Assembly (NCBI GenBank): GCA_030146605.1
Contig: JASLBO010000500.1
Coordinates: 1-6,351 of the forward strand
Direction of reading: 5' to 3'
Length of the DNA: 6,351 nt
Origin: Sphingomonas sp.
Lineage (GTDB): Bacteria > Pseudomonadota > Alphaproteobacteria > Sphingomonadales > Sphingomonadaceae
Part shown: positions 1 to 5,803 of the stretch, one piece after another
Numbering within the stretch: the first letter of the stretch is position 1
How the letters are laid out: the number at the start of each line of letters is the position of its first letter
The notes under the pieces: generated by a model
What the model saw: the letters and a program-made list of their open reading frames with translations, nothing else
Database searches by the model: none
What the model was told of the DNA's origin: nothing
Translations under genes and position numbers: made by a program

Positions 1-162
1 GCCGCGATCACCAGCGTCGACAATGCGCGCAGCCGGGGGTTGATGGAGCGGCTCGGCATGGTCCGCGCGCCCGGGGATGATTTCGACCATCCCAGGGCGA
101 TCGAACGACTGCGCCGGCATGTCACCTATCGCATCGCACGCCCGGCGGTTAAGCCTGCCTAA
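1..162 (+). CDS. GNAT family N-acetyltransferase, C-terminal fragment
   Basis: This is the last 53 codons of a gene that begins before the window; frame 1 is open from base 1 to the TAA at 160-162. The visible peptide contains SVDNARSRGLMERLGM and then DFDHP followed by RHVTYRIAR. This is the usual end of RimJ/RimL-like GNAT proteins (Acetyltransf_3 type), where an N-x-x-S-x-x-x-M-x-x-x-G-M segment forms the last acetyl-CoA-binding helix and the final strand ends with a Y-x-I/L pattern. Such enzymes move an acetyl group from acetyl-CoA to a small-molecule amine or a protein N-terminus; the substrate cannot be told from this fragment. The next gene starts 40 bp downstream on the same strand, so co-transcription is possible. 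The family call is fairly secure; any narrower function is not. Confidence 0.8.
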   Translation, partial: AAITSVDNARSRGLMERLGMVRAPGDDFDHPRAIERLRRHVTYRIARPAVKPA

Positions 163-169
163 ACCATAA

Positions 170-188
170 GAGGGCCACGACCGCCCTT
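170..188 (+). other. small hairpin between the GNAT gene and the next gene
   Basis: AGGGC (171-175) can pair with GCCCT (183-187) across a 7-base loop, and G170 with T188 adds a wobble pair. No T-run follows, so it is a poor intrinsic terminator. It ends just before the GGGGAGAA ribosome-binding site (189-196), so it could affect translation of the downstream gene, or it may be chance in GC-rich DNA. Confidence 0.2.
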
Positions 189-202
189 GGGGAGAACCAT
201 GC

Positions 203-2437
203 ATGAACGACGAAGTTGAGCAGCCGGCCGTGCCGCGACCGCGGTACCACGCGCTGTTCGTCGTCGCGATCCTCGCGGGATCGTTCCTGCTCTTCCTCGT
301 CCAGCCGATGGTCGCGCGGATGGCCTTGCCGCGGCTGGGCGGCGCCCCCGCGGTATGGAACAGCGCCATGCTGGTCTATCAGGCGCTGCTGCTCGGCGGC
401 TATGCCTATGCCCATTGGTTGGGGCGCGTGCCGGTCAGGGCGCAGGCAACCATCCATCTCGCGGTGCTTGCGGTGGCGGCTTTGTGGCTGCCGATCGGGT
501 TGACCACGATGGAACTCCCGGCCGACGCCGAGCCCGCACTCTGGGTGCCATGGCTGTTCGGCGCCTCGATCGGGCCCTTGTTCTTCGCGATTTCCGCGCA
601 GGCGCCGCTGCTCCAGCGCTGGTACAGCGTCTCCAGCGGCGGGCGCGATCCCTATGCGCTCTATGCCGCGTCGAATATCGGCAGCTTCGGCGGGCTGCTC
701 GCGTATCCGCTGATCGTCGAGCCGGCGCTCGCCCTCAAGGGGCAGAGCCTGTTGTGGTCGATCGGCTATGGGCTGGTTTTCCTGCTCGTCGCCGGCTGCG
801 CCACCCTGCTGCCGCGCAAGACCCGCGGCGAGGCGCATGTCGCGCATGACAGCCCCGCGCCGGGCACCGGCCGCGTGCTCCACTGGATCGTGCTCGCCTT
901 CGTGCCTTCGGGGCTGATGCTCGCGACCACGACCTTCCTCACCACCGACATCGTTGCGATGCCGATGCTGTGGGTGCTTCCGCTCGGGCTCTATCTGCTG
1001 AGCTTCTCGGTCGCCTTCCGCGAAGGCGACACCATCCCGGACCTGCTCGCGCGGGTCGCGCCGCTGATCCTGCTGCTGTTCGGCGCGACGCTGATCGCCG
1101 GGCACCAGAAGCTCGCTTATCTCAATGCGGTGATCGGGCTGGTGCTGTTGTTCGTCGTCGCGGTGGCGCTCCATTCGTGCATGTACCGGCTGCGGCCGGC
1201 ACCCGACCGGCTGACCGGCTTTTATCTGGCGATGTCGGTCGGCGGCGCGCTGGGCGGCGTCTTCGCGGGCCTCGTCGCGCCGGTGCTGTTCGACTGGACC
1301 TACGAATATCCGCTGCTGATCCTCGCTGCCGGCGTGCTGATGTCCCAGGCCTTTCTGTTTCCCGCCACCGGCAGGCTGTGGCGAGGCGAGGGGCAGCTGC
1401 TCCGGATCAAGACGCTCGCCGCCTGCTTGCTGGTGGCGATTTTCGTCTGGCTGGGGATCGTCAACCCGGGCGGGGTGCTCGGCGAGATGCACGAGCAGAT
1501 CGCGTTTCTCGCGGTTGCCGTGATCGGCCTGCTCGCGACCGGCCGGCGCATTCCCTATATGGCGGCGCTGACGGGCGGGCTGTTCCTGTTCGGCGGGTAT
1601 CGGGCGATCGACATCTCGCTGAGCGGCGACCGGACGCGCAGCTATTTCGGCGTCTATACCGTGGGCGAATATCCGGACCAGCGCCGGCTCGCGCACGGCA
1701 CCACGCTGCACGGAATCCAGCTCAAGGGCGCGCGCTCGCGGCTCCCGACCACCTATTATGTGCCCGGCTCAGGCGTCGGCCGGGCGATGCTCGCCGCGCC
1801 GGCGCTTTATGGCCCGGCCGCGCGGATCGGCGTGGTCGGGCTGGGGACGGGAACGCTCGCTTGTTATGCGCAACCGGACCAGCATTGGCGCTTCTACGAG
1901 ATCGACCCGGCGGTGGTTCGCCTGGCGCACGACGCGGGCAGGTTCACATTCCTGCGGCAATGCGCGCCGCAGGCGGAGATCGTGGTGGGCGACGCGCGGC
2001 TGCGGCTCGTCGAGACGGCGTCGGCCAGCCTCGACCTGCTCGCTCTCGACGCCTTCTCCTCGGACGCGGTGCCGATGCACCTGATGACCAGCGAGGCGTT
2101 CGGCACCTATGCCAGAGTGCTCGCGCCCAATGGCCTGTTGCTCGTCCATATCTCGAACCGTTATCTCGCGCTGGCGCCCGTCGTCGCAGCAGCGGCGGCG
2201 AAAGGCGGCTGGCACGCGGCGCGGCTGAGCTATCAGCCGAGCGTTGTCGAGCTGCGCGATGAAGCCACGGGGTCGGACTGGATCGCCCTGTCGCGCGACC
2301 CGGCGACGTTGGCCAGGCTGACCGGAGGCCAATGGCAGCCGCTCGAGACCAAGCCCGGGTTCACGCCGTGGACCGACGATTATGCTTCCGTGGTCCCGGT
2401 GATGCGCGCGTTCAATCCGTCGCTGGCGGGCGACTAG
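203..2437 (+). CDS. fused MFS-like membrane / spermidine synthase-like protein
   Basis: The product is 744 residues in two parts. Residues about 15-470 are very hydrophobic, with roughly 13-15 likely membrane segments (for example 17-36, 52-73, 115-137, 152-171, 226-247, 254-273, 306-326, 369-388, 432-467). The rest is a cytosolic spermidine-synthase-like domain. It begins around SYFGVYTV (480-487) and HGTTLHGIQ (498-506), has TTYY at 516-519, and shows a Rossmann nucleotide-binding loop VVGLGTGTL (544-552). The acidic ribose-binding position lies in FYEIDP (564-569, E566), and LALDAFSSDAVP (613-624, D616) matches the active-site aspartate region of aminopropyltransferases. This layout is that of proteins annotated as fused MFS/spermidine synthase, whose real substrate is mostly unknown. 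ATG 203 is chosen because GGGGAGAA (189-196) lies 6 bases before it; an ATG at 199 is out of frame and soon stops. The stop overlaps the convergent lipoprotein gene. Polyamine synthesis should not be assumed from the fold alone; no speD or arginine/ornithine decarboxylase is nearby. Confidence 0.9.
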   Translation: MNDEVEQPAVPRPRYHALFVVAILAGSFLLFLVQPMVARMALPRLGGAPAVWNSAMLVYQALLLGGYAYAHWLGRVPVRAQATIHLAVLAVAALWLPIGLTTMELPADAEPALWVPWLFGASIGPLFFAISAQAPLLQRWYSVSSGGRDPYALYAASNIGSFGGLLAYPLIVEPALALKGQSLLWSIGYGLVFLLVAGCATLLPRKTRGEAHVAHDSPAPGTGRVLHWIVLAFVPSGLMLATTTFLTTDIVAMPMLWVLPLGLYLLSFSVAFREGDTIPDLLARVAPLILLLFGATLIAGHQKLAYLNAVIGLVLLFVVAVALHSCMYRLRPAPDRLTGFYLAMSVGGALGGVFAGLVAPVLFDWTYEYPLLILAAGVLMSQAFLFPATGRLWRGEGQLLRIKTLAACLLVAIFVWLGIVNPGGVLGEMHEQIAFLAVAVIGLLATGRRIPYMAALTGGLFLFGGYRAIDISLSGDRTRSYFGVYTVGEYPDQRRLAHGTTLHGIQLKGARSRLPTTYYVPGSGVGRAMLAAPALYGPAARIGVVGLGTGTLACYAQPDQHWRFYEIDPAVVRLAHDAGRFTFLRQCAPQAEIVVGDARLRLVETASASLDLLALDAFSSDAVPMHLMTSEAFGTYARVLAPNGLLLVHISNRYLALAPVVAAAAAKGGWHAARLSYQPSVVELRDEATGSDWIALSRDPATLARLTGGQWQPLETKPGFTPWTDDYASVVPVMRAFNPSLAGD

Positions 2438-2937
2438 GCCCCGGCGAGCGCGGCTTCGAGCGCGCCGATCCGGTCGCCCTGCGCGGACGCCATCGCGTCG
2501 GCGGCGGCGACGGCCGAATCGAGCGCGGGATAAGCCGGCTCGCCCGCCTGGCCGCGTTCGCTCGCCAGGCTTTCGAGCGCGGCGAGTGCGGTGAGGGTCG
2601 GCGCGCGCAGCGATTCGAGGGTGCTGAGCGCCGTATGCGCGTCGAGCCATGCCGACGAACCCTCGGGCACGCCGCGGGCGACGGCGATCCGCGCCTCCGC
2701 TTCCTGCGCCGCCGCGGCAAAGCGCTGGTTGCCCGACTGCAAGCTGGCAGTGACCTCGGCGATCCGGGCGTCGAGCGTGGCATCGGGCATTACGACTGCG
2801 ATCGGGCGCTCGGGCTCGGCGAGGCTCTGTTTCTCAATCGGCCGCGGGAGCAGCGAGGGATAGCCGTCCGGCGCCGGGGTGCAGCCCCAAAGCGCGAAGG
2901 CGAGGGCGGGAAGGGCGGCGAAAAGGGGGCTGCGCAT
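2434..2937 (-). CDS. putative small lipoprotein of unknown function
   Basis: From the ATG at 2937-2935 this encodes 167 residues. The N-terminus MRSPLFAALPALAFALWGC has a basic residue, a hydrophobic core and a lipobox-like LWGC with Cys19, so signal peptidase II processing and lipid anchoring are likely; tryptophan at -2 is unusual. After the cysteine comes a proline-rich linker with YPSLLPRPIE (26-35). The rest is rich in Ala, Glu, Leu and Arg and looks mostly alpha-helical (about 50-165), perhaps a helical bundle or coiled coil in the periplasm. The frame stays open upstream to a TTG at 2973, but the ATG gives a normal lipoprotein signal and is preferred; no clear Shine-Dalgarno is seen for either start. 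It is transcribed divergently from tRNA-Arg and runs into the membrane/spermidine-synthase-like gene, sharing CTAG at the stops. I recognise no named family; it resembles the many conserved hypothetical lipoproteins of sphingomonads. Confidence 0.75.
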   Translation of the reverse strand: MRSPLFAALPALAFALWGCTPAPDGYPSLLPRPIEKQSLAEPERPIAVVMPDATLDARIAEVTASLQSGNQRFAAAAQEAEARIAVARGVPEGSSAWLDAHTALSTLESLRAPTLTALAALESLASERGQAGEPAYPALDSAVAAADAMASAQGDRIGALEAALAGA

Positions 2938-2967
2938 GGCAGGCTGCTTAAGCTTGTGGAAAACCTC

Positions 2968-2984
2968 ACGCAACGGGGTTGCGT
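2968..2984. repeat. perfect 7-bp inverted repeat in the divergent promoter region
   Basis: ACGCAAC (2968-2974) and GTTGCGT (2978-2984) are exact reverse complements separated by GGG. The right arm contains TTGCGT, the proposed -35 box of the tRNA-Arg promoter. By symmetry the left arm reads TTGCGT on the minus strand, towards the lipoprotein gene. It could be an operator, or a hairpin in the lipoprotein 5' leader. No T-run in a useful position makes it a convincing terminator. Confidence 0.5.
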
Positions 2985-3007
2985 TCCTCGGAAGTGCCTT
3001 CTATCAG
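2979..3007 (+). promoter_or_regulatory. putative sigma-70 promoter of tRNA-Arg
   Basis: TTGCGT (2979-2984) as -35 and TATCAG (3002-3007) as -10 are separated by exactly 17 bp. Each matches four of six consensus positions. Transcription would begin near 3013-3015, about 8 bases before the mature tRNA 5' end at 3022, a usual short leader. This rests on pattern and spacing only. Confidence 0.5.
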
Positions 3008-3021
3008 CCGACCTCCAATGC

Positions 3022-3098
3022 GCGCCCGTAGCTCAGCTGGATAGAGCATCAGACTACGAATCTGAGGGTCGGACGTTCGAATCGTTCCGGGCGCGCCA
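3022..3098 (+). tRNA. tRNA-Arg (anticodon ACG)
   Basis: A complete cloverleaf of 77 nt can be folded by eye. The acceptor stem is GCGCCCG (3022-3028) with CGGGCGC (3088-3094). The D arm is GCTC (3031-3034) with GAGC (3044-3047). The anticodon stem is TCAGA (3049-3053) with TCTGA (3061-3065), enclosing loop CTACGAA with anticodon ACG at 3056-3058. The T arm is GGACG (3071-3075) with CGTTC (3083-3087) around loop TTCGAAT. The discriminator base is G3095 and CCA (3096-3098) is encoded. The ACG anticodon reads CGN arginine codons; in bacteria A34 is normally deaminated to inosine by TadA, which lets it read CGU, CGC and CGA. The DUF72 gene starts 27 bp later on the same strand. Confidence 0.97.
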
Positions 3099-3125
3099 AT
3101 TTCCTCCATCGGTGGAAACAGGGCA

Positions 3126-3839
3126 ATGGCGGCGAGGATCGGCACCGCGGGCTGGTCGATCCCGCGGCAGGTCGGCGATCGCTTGCCGGGCGAGGGGACG
3201 CACCTCCAGCGCTATGCGCAGCGGTTGAACCTGGCCGAGATCAACAGCAGCTTCCATCGTCCGCACCGAACCGCGACCTATGCCCGCTGGGCGGCGGCGG
3301 TGCCCGACGATTTCCGTTTCGCGGTCAAGCTCCCGAAGACGATCACCCACAAGGCGAAGCTCGTCGATTGCGACGATCTGCTCGCGGCGTTCGGAGGCGA
3401 AGTGGCGGGACTCGGCGGCAAGCGCGGGGTGCTATTGGTTCAGCTGCCGCCGAGCTTCGCCTTTCCGGGCGAGGTGGCTATGCGCTTTTTCGATTCGCTC
3501 GATCGCCTGCTCGGCGGGCAGCTGGTGATCGAGCCGCGCCATGCGAGCTGGTATGCCCCCGAGGTCGACGCGATGCTCGCTGTGCGGCGGATCGCGCGCG
3601 TGCTCGCCGACCCGCCGGTGCCGGAGGCGGCGCGCGAGCCGGGCGGCTGGCGCGGGCTGACCTATATCCGGCTCCACGGCGCGCCGCGGGTCTATTGGTC
3701 GAGCTATGAGGACGCGCAGATCGCGGCGCTGGCGACGCGCATCGCCGAGAGCGAAGGCGAGGTCTGGACGATCTTCGACAATACTGCCTCCGGCGCCGCA
3801 CTCGGCAACGCGCTCGATCTGGCGGAGGCCGCTTCCTAG
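3126..3839 (+). CDS. DUF72 domain-containing protein (YecE-like)
   Basis: This 237-residue protein matches the DUF72 family over its full length. The N-terminal strand motif is IGTAGWSIP (5-13), followed by the NSSFHRPHR segment (about 40-48) that corresponds to the family's N-S-T-F-Y. FRFAVKLPKTITH then matches the family's F-x-F-x-V-K-x-P-x-x-I-T-H signature. RYAQRL, QLPPSF and IEPRHASW segments are also typical, and the final part with VWTIFDNTASGAALGNAL fits the family's C-terminal strand with an N-N/T-x-x-G-x-A-x-x-N-A pattern. Members form a TIM-barrel; the biochemical role is not established. The ATG at 3126 has a weak GGTGGA (3111-3116) upstream. It starts 27 bp after tRNA-Arg with no promoter that I can see, so it may be read through from the tRNA promoter. 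It ends only 5 bp from the convergent pectate lyase stop. The protein is slightly short for the family but appears intact. Confidence 0.93.
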   Translation: MAARIGTAGWSIPRQVGDRLPGEGTHLQRYAQRLNLAEINSSFHRPHRTATYARWAAAVPDDFRFAVKLPKTITHKAKLVDCDDLLAAFGGEVAGLGGKRGVLLVQLPPSFAFPGEVAMRFFDSLDRLLGGQLVIEPRHASWYAPEVDAMLAVRRIARVLADPPVPEAAREPGGWRGLTYIRLHGAPRVYWSSYEDAQIAALATRIAESEGEVWTIFDNTASGAALGNALDLAEAAS

Positions 3840-3844
3840 CGAAC

Positions 3845-5434
3845 TCAGTCGCGCAACGCCGCGATCAGCACCTTCATGTTCTCGATGTACGTGCCCGTCG
3901 AGATTCCCGTCACCGGGTGATCGGTCTCGTAAGGCGAGGTGTCGGTCGCGTCGCCCACCTTGGTGCGGCTGAAATCGCCGGGCGTGGGCGTGGCGGCGCC
4001 GTCGCCGGCATAGGGATTGCTCGTCGCCTTGAGTTCGGTCGGCCACCAGCCCGCCGCGTTGAGCGACTTGATCAGCGCGTCGGGGGAACGCTTGCCGTCG
4101 GCGGTATTGAGGTCCGAAGTCTCGGTCTCGCTGACGAGGAAGTAGCGCGGCAGCGGCTGCGATGTGCGCAGCGGCGAGTCCTTCGTGATCGCCGCGGGAT
4201 CCGAGGCGATCAGGCTGTCATATTCGCGCCGCAGCCCGGCGAGGTCGACCGCGCGGGTCGGGCTGTAATGGGTGATCGTGTTGGCAGGGTCGTAATCGGC
4301 ATAATAGGCGCCGTTGACCACGTTCGAGCCGCGGCGGTGGACGTAAAGCGGCCGATTGGTGCCGATCTCGATGAAGGTCGGGAACGCGCGGCCCCCCTTG
4401 ACCTGGTCCGCGGGCAGCTTGACCGACTCCAGCCAGTCGAGCGCCTCGGGCACGCGCGCGAGGAACTTCTTGTCGCCGGTCAGGCGGTAGAAGCGGAACA
4501 GCTGGCGGATGTTCGCGGCAGTGGTGTGGGTGACCAGCGCGTCCGGCTCATAGGTGCGCGCGCCGACCGGCTTGAGGTCGAGGGTATATTGCAGCCCCCA
4601 GCCGGCCTGGGGCTTGGCCTGCTGGGTGACCAGATAGACGTTCATCGCGCGAACGATCGCGTCATACACCCGCGCGTCGCCGCCCAGCGACTGATACGCA
4701 TAGAGCAGGAACTGGATGTTCTCGCCCGCGACATCGTCGTTGAAGGTGATGAAACTGGTGTAATCGGGCTTGCCGTGATGGCTGAAGTCGGTCTTGAGGG
4801 GGAAGCGCTGCGGCCAGCCGCCGATCGGATATTGGCTGTCGAGCACGAAGCCCAGCGCCTTTTTGAGCGCGGGCAGATATTTAGGATCGTGCTTCTCGAC
4901 ATAGAGCCGCAGCAGGAATTGCATCGATTCGGACGTCCCGGCATCGTCGAAGGTGGCATTGCCCCAGTCATGCTGGAATTCCTCGAGCCGCCAGGCGTTT
5001 TTGCCGATCGTGTCATACCAGCGCTGCTTCGAGGCCGCGCCGCCGAAATCGCCGAAATAATGCCAGCCGCCATTATCCTGCTGGATCGCGACCAATGCAT
5101 CGGCCGCCTTCGCTGCCGCCTCGTAATAATACGCGTCGCCGGTGGCGTGATACGCATCGAGATAAAGATGCCCCATCGTCGCGGTGCCGGGCGGCTGGAC
5201 CCAGATCATCGTCGGAAAGGCTTCCATCTCGCCCCAGCGGCGCGACATGTCGGGCAGATAGGACCAGACATAGCCGCCATTGGTGGCGACCTTCTCGACC
5301 ATGAAGCGAGTCGCGCGCTTCATCGTCGCCTCGACCCGCGTCTTGTCAGGTGCGGCCGCGGCAGGCGCGGCAAGGGTGGCGGCGGCGATCCCGGCAAACG
5401 CCCAGCCCACAGCCCTTGAGAGCAACGACCGCAT
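3845..5434 (-). CDS. secreted pectate lyase, polysaccharide lyase family 10
   Basis: From the ATG at 5434-5432 the product is 529 residues. GAGGAG (5448-5443) sits 8 bases before this start, so it is preferred over an upstream TTG-type extension. Residues 1-28 (RSLLSR, hydrophobic core, APAAAA) form a Sec signal peptide, so the enzyme goes to the periplasm or outside. The family 10 core follows: NGGW (121-124), TFDDAGT (161-167, D163/D164), QYPIGGWPQRFP (201-212), ITFNDD (229-234, D233/D234) and GARTYEP (291-297, R293). In family 10 lyases the aspartates in such segments bind calcium and an arginine in the A-R-x-Y-E segment acts as the base; all equivalents seem present here (my alignment by eye). 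It would cleave polygalacturonate by beta-elimination. Oddities are the GTNRP segment (358-362) in a variable region, and about 100 extra C-terminal residues (429-529) with no domain I recognise. No other pectin genes lie in the window. An operator-like palindrome lies upstream, suggesting substrate-controlled expression. Confidence 0.88.
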   Translation of the reverse strand: MRSLLSRAVGWAFAGIAAATLAAPAAAAPDKTRVEATMKRATRFMVEKVATNGGYVWSYLPDMSRRWGEMEAFPTMIWVQPPGTATMGHLYLDAYHATGDAYYYEAAAKAADALVAIQQDNGGWHYFGDFGGAASKQRWYDTIGKNAWRLEEFQHDWGNATFDDAGTSESMQFLLRLYVEKHDPKYLPALKKALGFVLDSQYPIGGWPQRFPLKTDFSHHGKPDYTSFITFNDDVAGENIQFLLYAYQSLGGDARVYDAIVRAMNVYLVTQQAKPQAGWGLQYTLDLKPVGARTYEPDALVTHTTAANIRQLFRFYRLTGDKKFLARVPEALDWLESVKLPADQVKGGRAFPTFIEIGTNRPLYVHRRGSNVVNGAYYADYDPANTITHYSPTRAVDLAGLRREYDSLIASDPAAITKDSPLRTSQPLPRYFLVSETETSDLNTADGKRSPDALIKSLNAAGWWPTELKATSNPYAGDGAATPTPGDFSRTKVGDATDTSPYETDHPVTGISTGTYIENMKVLIAALRD

Positions 5435-5442
5435 GCATCCGA

Positions 5443-5468
5443 CTCCTCGATCTTCTTGTTGGATCGAG
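5443..5468 (-). promoter_or_regulatory. leader hairpin overlapping the pectate lyase ribosome-binding site
   Basis: On the minus strand CTCGATC (5468-5462) and GATCGAG (5452-5446) are perfect inverted repeats with a 9-base loop. The 3' arm shares its last three bases (GAG) with the Shine-Dalgarno GAGGAG (5448-5443), 8 bases before the ATG. If it forms in the mRNA it would partly cover the ribosome-binding site. Whether it has a regulatory role is inference. Confidence 0.4.
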
Positions 5469-5483
5469 ATGTAGCAAAGCTGG

Positions 5484-5501
5484 AATGACACCGGTAGCAT
5501 T
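5484..5501. promoter_or_regulatory. LacI-family-like operator palindrome upstream of pectate lyase
   Basis: AATGACACCGGTAGCATT is an 18-bp palindrome matching at 7 of 9 paired positions, with a central ACCGGT and outer AATG/CATT arms. Even-length palindromes with a central CG are typical of LacI/GalR-family regulator sites, many of which control sugar and pectin catabolism. It sits about 50 bp before the lyase start, where it could overlap the promoter. I could not place a convincing -35/-10 pair; TACATC on the minus strand (about 5474-5469) is a weak -10 candidate. Confidence 0.45.
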
Positions 5502-5524
5502 ATTGAGGTGGGGCAGTGCCGGCC

Positions 5525-5737
5525 TCAGCGGGGAATGTCGAACGTGTCGAGGATCTTGGCACCGGCCATGAACACCGCGAGCGGGCACAGCAGGAACAGC
5601 ATCTTGCCGCCGAGCCCGGGGTAGCGCTCGATATAGTGCATCCCGCGCTCCACGGCGCCGGTGCCGAGGCCGTAGATGATCAGATACGCCTCGAACTTGG
5701 TCTTGATCGTGAAGAGGCGGCGGACGCGGTCAAACAT
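5525..5737 (-). CDS. small predicted membrane protein of unknown function
   Basis: The ORF encodes 70 residues from ATG 5737-5735 to TGA 5527-5525. The N-terminus is basic (MFDRVRRLFTIKTK). A moderately hydrophobic stretch follows (about 16-29, FEAYLIIYGLGTGA), then GMHYIERYPGLGGK, and a clear membrane segment at 46-62 (MLFLLCPLAVFMAGAKI), ending with a short polar tail. One, perhaps two, membrane passes are likely in the inner membrane. The composition looks like a real protein, and the gene fills the space between astB and the pectate lyase with no better frame. The ribosome-binding site is poor. It begins 66 bp after the astB stop on the same strand. I recognise no named family, although proteins of this kind are common as conserved hypotheticals in sphingomonads. 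Confidence 0.7.
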   Translation of the reverse strand: MFDRVRRLFTIKTKFEAYLIIYGLGTGAVERGMHYIERYPGLGGKMLFLLCPLAVFMAGAKILDTFDIPR

Positions 5738-5747
5738 GCCCGAACAT

Positions 5748-5770
5748 AAAGCAAGCGCCGGGCCAGGCGC
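5748..5770 (-). terminator. possible intrinsic terminator after astB
   Basis: On the minus strand GCGCC (5770-5766) pairs with GGCGC (5759-5755) around a 6-base loop, followed by TTGCTTT (5754-5748). It lies 34 bp past the astB stop and just before the 70-residue gene. The stem is short and the T-run is interrupted, so it would be weak and may let some transcription through. Confidence 0.35.
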
Positions 5771-5803
5771 GGGAATCGGCCATTCGCGCTATGACGAAGA
5801 TGG

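Noticed and set aside
149..1711. Long minus-strand open frame (520 codons) opposite the membrane/spermidine-synthase-like gene
   Set aside because: Its product is rich in Arg, Gln, Asp, His and Pro with no hydrophobic core or motif, as expected for the antisense frame of a GC-rich gene. The plus strand encodes a clear protein.
970..2262. Plus-strand frame of 430 codons inside the membrane/spermidine-synthase-like gene
   Set aside because: Arg/Ala-rich out-of-frame translation of a gene with clear motifs in its own frame.
1769..2650. Minus-strand frame of 293 codons crossing the CTAG junction
   Set aside because: Low-complexity Arg-rich product that overlaps both real genes and has no motif.
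3078..3098. tRNA 3' end as an integration (att) site
   Set aside because: No integrase gene and no second copy of the tRNA 3' end is visible in the window.
3100..3118. TTTCC ... GGAAA inverted repeat after tRNA-Arg as a terminator
   Set aside because: Only 5 bp, A/T-rich at the base and not followed by T residues; it could equally be chance.
2332..3228. Plus-strand open frame of 298 codons covering the lipoprotein region
   Set aside because: It runs through the complete tRNA-Arg gene and overlaps the ends of two better-supported genes.
3917..5419. Long plus-strand open frame (500 codons) opposite the pectate lyase
   Set aside because: It is dominated by Arg, Gly, Val, Ile and Asp without recognisable domains, and mirrors the codon pattern of the real gene on the other strand.
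5435..5500. Upstream extension of the pectate lyase to position 5500 (22 extra residues)
   Set aside because: The extra residues would precede a complete signal peptide and cover the operator-like site, and the ATG at 5434 has a good Shine-Dalgarno.
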